Origin: Spirochaetia bacterium
GTDB lineage: Bacteria; Spirochaetota; Spirochaetia; Treponematales; Breznakiellaceae
DNA: 11,998 bases
Assembly (NCBI GenBank): GCA_026002045.1
Contig: BOAV01000075.1
Span: forward strand, 1-11,998
Direction of reading: 5' to 3'
The notes under the pieces are model-generated. The model did not search any database. It was not told the DNA's origin and worked only from the letters and a program-made list of their open reading frames with translations. This document shows positions 4,834 to 11,620 of this stretch, piece by piece. A program made the translations under genes and the position numbers. Numbering within the stretch: position 1 is the stretch's first letter; each line of letters begins with the position of its first letter.

Positions 4834-6362
4834 TGAAAATATCTACTGCACTGCTGCTCCTATTATTCACGGCGGGTTTCCTTTTCGCAGACCCCAATCT
4901 ACCGGTCTTTACTTGGGATCTGCTCTGGTCGGGCTCCTGGGAAAAAGAGGGCAACCTCGAAAACCGGGGGGATATTCAACTGCATCTGCCCCGTCTGGGG
5001 TTTTCCCTGCGGGAGGAGATTCTGGACCGGCGTTCCGGAAAATTCCCCCAGCCCTGGCCCTGGGAAGAAGCCGCGCTGGCGGCGGCGCATAGCGCTCTTC
5101 TCGGCGGGCTCTACCACAATCCCACGGGGTCACGGCTGCTTTACGGTATTTTGGATGAATGGGGGCTCCCCGCCCGGCTCCGTAACCCCTGGGCGCGGTC
5201 GGTTCCCTTTGCGGAGAACCACAAACCCTCCATGACGGAGTTGAGAACCGCCCCCTCCTCCACAAAGGAACCGGAAACCTACCTTTACATGGGGAGCCCC
5301 GTTCTGGATTTCTTTCAGGGAAAGCCCTGGGAAACTTCGATACGCCTTTTCGCCTCCGCCCTGACCGACAAGGAGCGGAATACCTCTGTCGGCTGGGGCC
5401 TTGATGGGCAGTTCAACAAAAACATGGGGCTGAGCCTGGAAGGTTTTTATACCGGCCGGGAATTGGCCCCCCGGAAAAGTTCCGCATGGTTCTCCAAAAC
5501 CCCTCCCCTGCCCACCCGTGACTTCACCCTTTACGGCTTTGGGTCCCTCTTTACTTCTCCATATATTTCAGTCAGTTCCGATTGGGCCTTTTCGGAAACC
5601 TTTGCCTTTGGCCGGGATGTATACGGAAACCTGGGCCTCCGCATCGGGAACCCCCTGGCTCCCCTTGGTAAACGCTGGCAGCTTTCACTTGCGGCGGACG
5701 GGGCGGGCCCCCATTACACAGACCGGGACGGCGCCACTCCGGGAGAGGGATTCAGAACCGCCGTAAAATTTGAATTGAAGGGAAAGAAAAGCAGCAGCCT
5801 CCGGCTGAGTACGAGTCTTCGCGGCAGCACCTTTGGTGAATTTTTTGAACGCAGTACCACCACAGGTTATTACCGGTTCCCCGCCGCCGCTGTCCCCTTT
5901 CAGGTTTCCCGTTTTTCCCTGGCTGCAGGCAGAAACGCCCAGAACCCGGCCAAAACCCTGGATAGCCTTGACGGAACCCTGGTCCTCACCCTGAACCCCC
6001 AACGCATTATAAAGCAGCGAAAGACCAATCCATGGGCCGCTCCGGTAAATCTGATACTTTCCGGGTCACTGGACGGCATTCTGGCTTTGGAAGGAAAACC
6101 CTTCCCCTATCCCATCCCGCAAGGAGCCTATGAATTTGACTCTGCCAAGGTCGCCTGGGAATTAACCTGGTCCCCGGCAATATTTCAGTTCAAGACAAAA
6201 ACGGCTTATGTCATGAAGCACAAAAAGGAAGGGATTTGGGATCTGTCCTTTTCCGCCGCAGTTCATGGAAAACCGGGCCGTTTCAGTCTCAAAATCGCCT
6301 CCCCGGACTTTCCCGAAAAATGGGATTTTACGGTTTCCTGGCGGCTGAATGTCGGGAAATAG
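4833..6362 (+). CDS. Probable outer-membrane beta-barrel protein, family not recognised
   Basis: The gene encodes 509 residues with a Sec signal peptide (MKISTALLLLLFTAGFLFA, cut before DPN near residue 20). After an N-terminal region (about 20-140) rich in Trp, Arg and Pro, much of the rest shows alternating polar/aromatic strands ending in Trp, Tyr or Phe. Examples are SIRLFASALT, GLSLEGFYTG, YISVSSDWAF, WQLSLAADG, LSLAAGR-type strands and the terminal WDFTVSWRLNV, as in porin-like barrels. No lipobox is present. The start at 4833 gives a clean signal peptide but has no Shine-Dalgarno, only a palindrome. The last residues (GK) and the stop codon lie at the junction with a helicase gene remnant, so the original C-terminus may have been altered. 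A transporter or surface-adhesion role is possible; nothing is specific. Confidence 0.8.
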   Translation: MKISTALLLLLFTAGFLFADPNLPVFTWDLLWSGSWEKEGNLENRGDIQLHLPRLGFSLREEILDRRSGKFPQPWPWEEAALAAAHSALLGGLYHNPTGSRLLYGILDEWGLPARLRNPWARSVPFAENHKPSMTELRTAPSSTKEPETYLYMGSPVLDFFQGKPWETSIRLFASALTDKERNTSVGWGLDGQFNKNMGLSLEGFYTGRELAPRKSSAWFSKTPPLPTRDFTLYGFGSLFTSPYISVSSDWAFSETFAFGRDVYGNLGLRIGNPLAPLGKRWQLSLAADGAGPHYTDRDGATPGEGFRTAVKFELKGKKSSSLRLSTSLRGSTFGEFFERSTTTGYYRFPAAAVPFQVSRFSLAAGRNAQNPAKTLDSLDGTLVLTLNPQRIIKQRKTNPWAAPVNLILSGSLDGILALEGKPFPYPIPQGAYEFDSAKVAWELTWSPAIFQFKTKTAYVMKHKKEGIWDLSFSAAVHGKPGRFSLKIASPDFPEKWDFTVSWRLNVGK

Positions 6363-6498
6363 TGGACGGTTAAACCGGACCTATTATGGCAAAACAGAGA
6401 TACGGGTGTATGACTATGTCAATAACAAGGTTCCGGTTCTATCAAGAATGTATGGACGGCGTTTAAAGGGCTATAAGGTGTTGGGGTTTACGGTATAG
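6361..6498 (+). pseudogene. C-terminal remnant of a superfamily II (RAD25/TOTE-type) DNA/RNA helicase
   Basis: The frame starting at 6361 reads SGRLNRTYYGKTEIRVYDYV, then NNKVPVLSRMYGRRLKGYKV and LGFTV before a TAG at 6496-6498. From memory of the family, GRLNR corresponds to helicase motif VI (QxxGRxxR), and the KTEIRVYDYV...VPVL..MY..RLKGYK pattern matches the extreme C-terminus of bacterial DEAD/DEAH-type helicases often found in phage and conflict-system loci. Everything before motif VI is missing, because the upstream sequence is the beta-barrel gene in another frame. There is no ribosome binding site; the only upstream in-frame ATG (6349) lies inside the barrel gene. It is therefore a deletion relic, not an active gene. 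Confidence 0.62.
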
Positions 6499-6572
6499 GT
6501 AAAGTGAGAAATGGCATGAGAAAACACAGCCCAATCATGATGGATTTTGACCAAGAGTGATGTGTAGTATCA

Positions 6573-8399
6573 TTAACTTTTATTAATAAAACGCCCGATC
6601 AACTCCTCCCTTCCCGCTTCCCGCAGGGCTTCGGCGACCAGGCGGCGGTTTTCGGGATGGTTGAACTGGAGCAGGGCCCGTTGGAGCTTTTTTTCCCGTT
6701 CGCCCCGGGCTGCGTAAATCGGCGTCATGGTGCGGGGGTCAAGGCCGGTGCGGTACATCACCGTGGCGAGGGTGCCGGGGGTGGGGTAAAAATCCTGAAC
6801 CTGATCGGGGACAAAGCCGCTTTTTTTCATGTACAGGGCAAGCTCCACCGCATCCTCCAGCCGGGAGCCGGGGTGGCTGGAAATAAAATAGGGGATCAGG
6901 TACTGCTTGAGGCCGAGCCGCCGGTTCACATCGGCGTAGTCCTGCCGGAACTGTTCGTAGACGGCGGCACCGCTTTTTCCCATGGCTGTCAGCACCGGCG
7001 CCGAGATATGTTCCGGGGCCACCTTGAGTTGGCCGCTCACATGGTACTTGCAGAGGGTTTCAAGGAACTCCTGCCCGTGCTGTTTATCCATTTCCAGAAA
7101 GTCAAAACGGATGCCGGATCGGATAAAGATCTTTTTGGCGCCGGTCACCTTTTCGCGCAGGGCGGACAGGGCCGTGAGGTAGGGGCCGTGATCCGGCCGC
7201 AGTTCCGGGCAGGGCTCGGGGAAGAGACATTCCCGGCGGGGGCAGAAAGCGCCCCGTTCCTGTTTTTTGCAGCCGGGGCCATAAAAATTGGCGGTAGGGC
7301 CGCCCACATCGTGGATGTAGCCCTTAAATCCGGGCAATGCGGTCAGGGTTGCGGCCTCCCGGCAAAGACTTTCAGCGCTGCGGGAACTGACCGCCCGGCC
7401 CTGGTGGAAGGTGATGGCGCAGAAGGAACAGCCCCCGAAACAGCCCCGGCTTGAGACCAGAGAAAAGGAGGTTTCCGTCAAGGCGGGGATACCACCATAA
7501 ACCCCGTATTTGGGATGAGCGCTGCGGGTGAAAGGCAACTCGTAAATCCGGTCCAGTTCAACGGTTTTGAGGGGAAAGGCGGGGGGATTCTGTATCACCC
7601 AGCGGTCCCCGTCGTTCAATTCCACCAAAATTTGGCCGGTTTCGGGGTCGGCGTTGTGTTTTTGGAGCATGAAATGTTCGGCGTAGGCCCGGAGGGATGC
7701 GGGATCGGTCACCTTTACCGCTTCGTAATCGGGGAGGCGGACAAAACCGGGGACGGCCGGCGAAACCTCCGAATCTTTTCCATGGAAACGGACGCAGGTG
7801 CCCCGGACATCCCGGATGGCGGTGATCTTTTCCCCTGCGGAAAGACGGCGGGCAATTTCCCGGATCGGCGCTTCACTCATGCCGTAGACCAGGATGTCCG
7901 CCTTGGAATCCAGCAGGATGGACCGGCGGACCGTATCGGACCAGTAATCATAGTGGGCAAAACGGCGGAGGCTCGCCTCAATGCCGCCGATGATCACCGG
8001 GACATCTTTATAAGCGGCTCGGATTCCTTCAACGTATTTAAGGGTGGCCCGGTCGGGCCGGAAACCGGCCTTGCCGCCGGGGGAATAGGCGTCATCGGAA
8101 CGGGGCTTTTTGGCGGCGGTGTAGTTGGCAACCATGGAATCCATGTTGCCTGCCCCAACCAAAAAACCAAGCCGGGGGCAGCCTAAAACAGTATAGGAAG
8201 CGGGATTTTTCCAGTCCGGCTGGGGAATGATCCCCACCCGGTACCCATCGGCCTCAAGAACACGGGAAATAAGGGCCGCCGCAAAGGAAGGATGATCGAC
8301 ATAAGCATCGGCGGAGACAAAAATAAAATCACAGGATTCCCAGCCCCGGGCCGCCATGTCCTGACGGTTCAGGGGCAGAAAATCAACATTAGACTCCAA
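6573..8399 (-). CDS. ygiQ: YgiQ family radical SAM protein
   Basis: The gene encodes 608 residues of the UPF0313/YgiQ radical SAM family, whose substrate is not established. The N-terminal part carries DAYVDHPSFAAALISRVLEA, AGNMDSMVANYTA, the IIGGIEASLRR segment and HYDYWSDTVRRSILLDSKAD, all diagnostic. The radical SAM [4Fe-4S] motif is SSRGCFGGCSFC (Cys320, 324, 327). A second Cys cluster (Cys377, 386, 391, 397) follows GGPTANFYGPGC and is typical of the family. The start is a TTG at 8399: the resulting FLPLNRQDMAARGWESCD aligns with the known family N-terminus, while the first internal ATG would cut it off. The gene overlaps the Nfu gene by 11 nt, implying coupling. It is shorter than the roughly 740-residue E. 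coli protein, mainly at the C-terminus. Confidence 0.95.
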   Translation of the reverse strand: MESNVDFLPLNRQDMAARGWESCDFIFVSADAYVDHPSFAAALISRVLEADGYRVGIIPQPDWKNPASYTVLGCPRLGFLVGAGNMDSMVANYTAAKKPRSDDAYSPGGKAGFRPDRATLKYVEGIRAAYKDVPVIIGGIEASLRRFAHYDYWSDTVRRSILLDSKADILVYGMSEAPIREIARRLSAGEKITAIRDVRGTCVRFHGKDSEVSPAVPGFVRLPDYEAVKVTDPASLRAYAEHFMLQKHNADPETGQILVELNDGDRWVIQNPPAFPLKTVELDRIYELPFTRSAHPKYGVYGGIPALTETSFSLVSSRGCFGGCSFCAITFHQGRAVSSRSAESLCREAATLTALPGFKGYIHDVGGPTANFYGPGCKKQERGAFCPRRECLFPEPCPELRPDHGPYLTALSALREKVTGAKKIFIRSGIRFDFLEMDKQHGQEFLETLCKYHVSGQLKVAPEHISAPVLTAMGKSGAAVYEQFRQDYADVNRRLGLKQYLIPYFISSHPGSRLEDAVELALYMKKSGFVPDQVQDFYPTPGTLATVMYRTGLDPRTMTPIYAARGEREKKLQRALLQFNHPENRRLVAEALREAGREELIGRFINKS

Positions 8400-8613
8400 C
8401 GACTGCGGTGACCTGGGGAACTTCCTTTTTGAGGTAGTTTTCGATACCCATTTTGAGGGTCATCTGGGCCATGGGGCAGCCCCCGCAAGCGCCGGTCAGC
8501 TTAACCGAAACGGTGCCGTCGTCGGTAACGGACACAAATTCCACATCCCCACCGTCCGCCTGGAGGGAGGGCCGTACATTTTCAAGGGCTGATTTAACCT
8601 GTTCTTCAAACAT
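8389..8613 (-). CDS. NifU C-terminal-domain (Nfu-type) Fe-S scaffold protein
   Basis: The gene encodes 74 residues comprising only the Nfu domain. VRPSLQADGGDVEFVSV and LTGACGGCPMAQMTLKMGIE hold the CxxC (Cys43, Cys46) that holds a [4Fe-4S] cluster at the interface of a homodimer, in the cytoplasm. The start at 8613 is supported by AGGAG 7 nt upstream. It overlaps the start of the YgiQ-type radical SAM gene, an Fe-S enzyme, so delivery of clusters to that protein is a reasonable inference. The AT-rich 52 nt upstream may contain a promoter, but none is clear. Confidence 0.93.
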   Translation of the reverse strand: MFEEQVKSALENVRPSLQADGGDVEFVSVTDDGTVSVKLTGACGGCPMAQMTLKMGIENYLKKEVPQVTAVVGV

Positions 8614-8665
8614 AATGATCTCCTGTCAATTATTACTAACTAATTCAACTATAATATACAAGTAC

Positions 8666-9271
8666 CTATTCCGCAATAACACGCCTGGTAGTCATATACC
8701 GGGCCAGAAAATATTCATTCTGCCAAACTCCATCGCCCCGTTTCCCCAATTCGCCGATTTTTACACCGTCTTTGTAGGGATCGCCCTTGATGGCGGCGCT
8801 TTGAATGGGGATTGATACGGCGTGAAGCAGCCAGGAACCCCGTAATTCACCGGTCTCACTTTTTTTGTAGAGTATGGCAACATGATCCGGATTGGAACCT
8901 CCCGGCTGGGAGGCAAAGACCAGAAGGTCTCCGGGTTTTGCGTCCTTAAAATCAATTTCCCTGCCGATGGTAAGATAGGCTTTGGTGGAAGCGGACAGGG
9001 GCATTTTCGCTGCGTTGGTAAAAGTATAATTGATAAAACCGGAGCAATCAAAGGTAAGGGGAACATTGGGCGGGCTGCCGTAGGGCGTATCAATATATTT
9101 TTCCCCTTCATTAAGTACCGACTGCCGCACCGCCGCCGTGTTTTCCGGCGTGGACTTTTCCGGTACGGGCCTTGCCTGGGGGGTATTTTCCGTCCTTGAG
9201 GTCACTGTCATACAAGACATAAAAAGTGGTAATACCAGCAGACACAACATCCACTCTCTTAAAAATTTCAT
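8666..9271 (-). CDS. NlpC/P60-family lipoprotein (putative peptidoglycan endopeptidase)
   Basis: The gene encodes 201 residues. The signal sequence ends LPLFMSC, placing the lipidated Cys at residue 20, then a Pro/Thr/Glu-rich spacer to about residue 45. The NlpC/P60 domain follows: YIDTPYGSPPNVPLTFDCSG with nucleophile Cys76, KPGDLLVFAS, PDHVAILY with His130, and WLLHAVS with His150 as the third polar residue. The expected Cys-His-His triad is therefore complete, and the enzyme should cut peptide stems of peptidoglycan from the periplasmic face of a lipid anchor. The start at 9271 has GAGGA a few bases upstream. It lies 61 nt downstream of the nitroreductase-family gene, behind a hairpin that may be a terminator. 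Confidence 0.92.
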   Translation of the reverse strand: MKFLREWMLCLLVLPLFMSCMTVTSRTENTPQARPVPEKSTPENTAAVRQSVLNEGEKYIDTPYGSPPNVPLTFDCSGFINYTFTNAAKMPLSASTKAYLTIGREIDFKDAKPGDLLVFASQPGGSNPDHVAILYKKSETGELRGSWLLHAVSIPIQSAAIKGDPYKDGVKIGELGKRGDGVWQNEYFLARYMTTRRVIAE

Positions 9272-9293
9272 AAAATCCTCATCTCGTGTATAT

Positions 9294-9318
9294 AAAAAAA
9301 TATTTGGCGCCTGGCGCC
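9294..9318 (-). terminator. Probable terminator after the nitroreductase-family gene
   Basis: Read on the minus strand, GGCGCCAGGCGCC (9306-9318) can form a 5-bp all-GC stem with a CAG loop and is followed by AAATATTTTTTTATA. It starts 14 nt past the stop at 9333. The same 13-mer also resembles the REP-like palindromes near 2551, so it may be a converted repeat. Confidence 0.55.
9306..9318. repeat. Diverged REP-like palindrome, copy 4
   Basis: GGCGCCTGGCGCC aligns with GGTGCCTGACACC with three changes. Two of them, positions 3 and 11, swap a T-A pair for C-G, so the stem is preserved. A TTT precedes it, as at 2548. The relation to the RAYT repeats is inferred. Confidence 0.4.
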
Positions 9319-9332
9319 CCGGAGCTAAATCT

Positions 9333-9911
9333 CTACTTGTAATTCACCACGCTGTTTGCGTCCTTTCGGGATGAGGCGGCGCTGACCGCATCGACTCCGG
9401 CCTGGATGCGGCCCACCCGGACCAGGGCCACCGCACTGTACCCGCTGGGGAGGCCGAGGTCGGATTTGAGGCTCCGGTTAATGGCGTCCATAGGGCCGGT
9501 ATAGATCCGGGAACCGTAACCCAGGGCCTGGGCGGCAAGGTAAATGCTTTCCGTTGCCAAGGCGCAGTCCAGGATTTGTGAACCATTGGTTTTGCCGTCC
9601 CCGACCGTGGAGATGACGATAAGCACATTACCGTCCACGATGTTTGAAATGATCTTTTTGGCCAGACTCTGGGACTGTACCACCGTAAACTGCCAGGGCT
9701 GCCGGTTATTGGCGCTGGGGGCGCGGACACCGGCCTGCACAATCAGATCCAGGTCGGCCCTGGGAATAGCGCCGATGACAAAATTACGGGCCGCATAGTG
9801 GTTCAGGATGGGCCGCAGACCGGGGTTATTGCTTTCCTGGGCATCCAGGGCGGGCATGACGGAAAAACAGAGGACACAGAGAACTGCGATACGGATGGTA
9901 AATTTCTTCAT
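9333..9911 (-). CDS. Exported nitroreductase-family protein
   Basis: The gene encodes 192 residues. Residues 1-24 form a Sec-type signal peptide (MKKFTIRIAVLCVLCFSVMP, likely cut after ALDA). The rest is a compact nitroreductase fold: HYAARNF (38-44) replaces the usual RRSxRxF opening, then AGVRAPSANNRQPWQF (60-75) forms the FMN-contacting segment, and late ALGYGSRIYTGP plus GYSAVALVRVG give the typical dimer and flavin-pocket elements. The family reduces nitroaromatics, quinones or flavins with NAD(P)H and FMN. No twin-arginine motif is seen, so the flavin would have to be loaded outside the cell membrane, or the protein has been repurposed. It lies 11 nt downstream of slyX, with its AAAGGAAA site next to the slyX stop, so they form one operon. 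Confidence 0.88.
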   Translation of the reverse strand: MKKFTIRIAVLCVLCFSVMPALDAQESNNPGLRPILNHYAARNFVIGAIPRADLDLIVQAGVRAPSANNRQPWQFTVVQSQSLAKKIISNIVDGNVLIVISTVGDGKTNGSQILDCALATESIYLAAQALGYGSRIYTGPMDAINRSLKSDLGLPSGYSAVALVRVGRIQAGVDAVSAASSRKDANSVVNYK

Positions 9912-9922
9912 AGACTTTTCCT

Positions 9923-10132
9923 TTAATAGTGGGGCGGTTTCCGATTTGGTACTTCTTCCAGATCCCGTGATATTTGGAGAAGCCGGGATTTCATGGCGGC
10001 GTGTTCGGCGCCAAGACGGTCAAGGGTGGCGCTGCGGTCCACGACGGTGGCCTGAAGGCGGGTGAGAAAATCTTCCAGCCAGGCGAGTTTGGTTTCGATT
10101 TGAGTAAGCCGCAGGTCCGGTTCCTGATCCAT
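9923..10132 (-). CDS. slyX: SlyX family protein
   Basis: The gene encodes 69 residues, the usual SlyX size. It is a nearly continuous coiled coil (LRLTQIETKLAWLEDFLTRL and onward), ending in PNRKPPHY; the C-terminal PPHY is the hallmark of the family. SlyX function is unknown beyond an old genetic link to slyD in E. coli. The start at 10132 has no Shine-Dalgarno: on the minus strand TATACT lies 6 nt before the ATG, so the mRNA may be leaderless. It is divergent from the phosphofructokinase gene across a 90-nt gap. Confidence 0.88.
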   Translation of the reverse strand: MDQEPDLRLTQIETKLAWLEDFLTRLQATVVDRSATLDRLGAEHAAMKSRLLQISRDLEEVPNRKPPHY

Positions 10133-10138
10133 GAATTC

Positions 10139-10144
10139 AGTATA
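10139..10144 (-). promoter_or_regulatory. Candidate -10 element of slyX
   Basis: TATACT on the minus strand sits 6 nt before the slyX ATG, which would put the RNA start at or beside the start codon. No matching -35 hexamer is seen at 16-18 nt. Confidence 0.38.
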
Positions 10145-10162
10145 GCAATAATTAAAGGGTAA

Positions 10163-10192
10163 TTGAAAGACGGGGAAGGAAAGGGTTATAGT
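10163..10192 (+). promoter_or_regulatory. Candidate promoter of the phosphofructokinase gene
   Basis: TTGAAA (10163-10168) and TATAGT (10187-10192) lie 18 nt apart, close to the sigma-70 consensus. The predicted RNA start near 10199 leaves a leader of about 24 nt holding the G-rich ribosome binding site before the ATG at 10223. Confidence 0.55.
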
Positions 10193-10222
10193 TGAGATAT
10201 TAAACAGAAAGATGCGGGGGCA

Positions 10223-11557
10223 ATGATGGGTGAGACCTATGATTTTACGATTGAGGAATTAGGAAAACGGAGTATTAAGTCGCCGATTGCGATGTCAACG
10301 ACGGCAGGCGACATGATCGCCAACTATGTGACGGATAACAAATTTATCAGGCTGGGGACGGAAGCCAAGCTGGGCGCCCAGCCGCCGATTAAGCGGTCCC
10401 AGGTGCTGGAATGCGCCGGTCCCCGGGAGATGCTCTACTTCCAGCCCGCCCATGTACATGCGGGGATCGTAAGCTGCGGGGGGCTGTGTCCGGGGATCAA
10501 CGATGTGATCCGCTCGGTGGTGCGCTGCCTCTGGTACCGTTACGGGGTAAAGCGTATTTCCGGCGTCCGCTACGGCTACAAGGGCTTTTTGCCGGAATAC
10601 CAGTACGGGGTCAAGCCCCTGGACCCGGATAACGTTGACGATATCCACAAGCTGGGGGGCACCTACCTGGGGAGCGCCCGGGGCGGCGGCAAAGAGGTGA
10701 GCAAAATCGTGGATGCCATGGAGCAGCTCAACCTGAATATGCTCTTTACCATTGGCGGGGACGGCACCCAGCGGGGTTCCCTGGAGATTGCCGAGGAAAT
10801 TGACAAGCGCAAGCTCAAAATCGCCATGATCGGAATCCCCAAGACCGTGGATAACGATTTTGCCCTGATCCAGCGTTCCTTTGGTTTTGACACAGCGGTG
10901 GACAAGGCGGTGGAGGTTGTCGCCGCAGCCCACATGGAGGCAAGCTCGGCGATTAACGGCATTGGTCTCGTGAAGGTAATGGGCCGGGAGTCCGGTTTTA
11001 TCGCCGTCCATACGGCGCTGGCCAGCCATGAGGTCAACTTCGTGCTCATCCCCGAAGTGCCCTTCAACCTTGAGGGCTATAACGGCTTCCTCCATTACCT
11101 GGAAGAACGGATTACCAAGCGGCATCATGCGGTGATCGTGGTAGCCGAGGGCGCCATGCAGGACCAGCTCATGACCGAGAAGAAGCTGGACGCCGGGGGG
11201 AACCTCAAAATGGCCGATGTGGGAACCTACCTGCGGGACCGGATCATCAAGTACTTTGAAGAAAAGAAGATCGAGGTGAACCTCAAATATATCGATCCCA
11301 GTTATATCATCCGCTCCGCCCCGGCGAATCCCTCGGATTCAATTTACTGCGAACGGCTGGGGGACGCGGCGGTTCACGCGGCCATGGCGGGAAAGACCAA
11401 GCTGATCATCGGACTGGTAAACAACGAGTTTGTCCATCTGCCGATCAGGGAAGTGATCTCCCACCGGAACCATGTGGAACCTGAGGGCAACCTCTGGCGG
11501 GATACCCTGGACGCCACCCACCAGCCGGCGCTGATGGTGAACCAGTTCAATAAATAA
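10223..11557 (+). CDS. 6-phosphofructokinase, long spirochaete-type
   Basis: The enzyme phosphorylates fructose 6-phosphate to fructose 1,6-bisphosphate in glycolysis (cytoplasm). It has 444 residues, longer than the 320-residue bacterial ATP enzyme because of an N-terminal extension of about 75 residues. Motifs: CGGLCPGIND (85-94), TIGGDGTQRG (177-186), IPKTVDND (205-212), MGRESGF (253-259), and late RSAPANPSDS. Gly at the second position after GGD-type Gly-Asp and Lys in PKTVDND are a mixed pair: PPi enzymes have Asp plus Lys, classical ATP enzymes Gly plus Gly. The mixed pair is known from ATP-using long PFKs such as those of trypanosomes, so ATP is the likelier donor. The GGGGG run just upstream supports the start at 10223; a second ATG at 10226 is equally possible. 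Confidence 0.93.
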   Translation: MMGETYDFTIEELGKRSIKSPIAMSTTAGDMIANYVTDNKFIRLGTEAKLGAQPPIKRSQVLECAGPREMLYFQPAHVHAGIVSCGGLCPGINDVIRSVVRCLWYRYGVKRISGVRYGYKGFLPEYQYGVKPLDPDNVDDIHKLGGTYLGSARGGGKEVSKIVDAMEQLNLNMLFTIGGDGTQRGSLEIAEEIDKRKLKIAMIGIPKTVDNDFALIQRSFGFDTAVDKAVEVVAAAHMEASSAINGIGLVKVMGRESGFIAVHTALASHEVNFVLIPEVPFNLEGYNGFLHYLEERITKRHHAVIVVAEGAMQDQLMTEKKLDAGGNLKMADVGTYLRDRIIKYFEEKKIEVNLKYIDPSYIIRSAPANPSDSIYCERLGDAAVHAAMAGKTKLIIGLVNNEFVHLPIREVISHRNHVEPEGNLWRDTLDATHQPALMVNQFNK

Positions 11558-11620
11558 TTATCATTTCGTTTCATAATTCTGTCGATATTGGAAATAAGAC
11601 AATATATTGATGGAGTTTTT

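Noticed and set aside
6657..7454. Long plus-strand open frame opposite ygiQ
   Set aside because: It is antisense to a strongly conserved radical SAM gene, and the His/Gly/Val-rich translation is typical of GC-rich antisense frames. The same applies to 7515-8186.
10295..11128. Long minus-strand open frame opposite the phosphofructokinase gene
   Set aside because: It mirrors a clearly conserved gene in a GC-rich stretch and has no family motifs or credible start.
11556..11576. AATTAT / ATAATT inverted repeat after the phosphofructokinase gene
   Set aside because: Only 6 A-T pairs with an 11-nt loop and no U tract; too weak to call a terminator.
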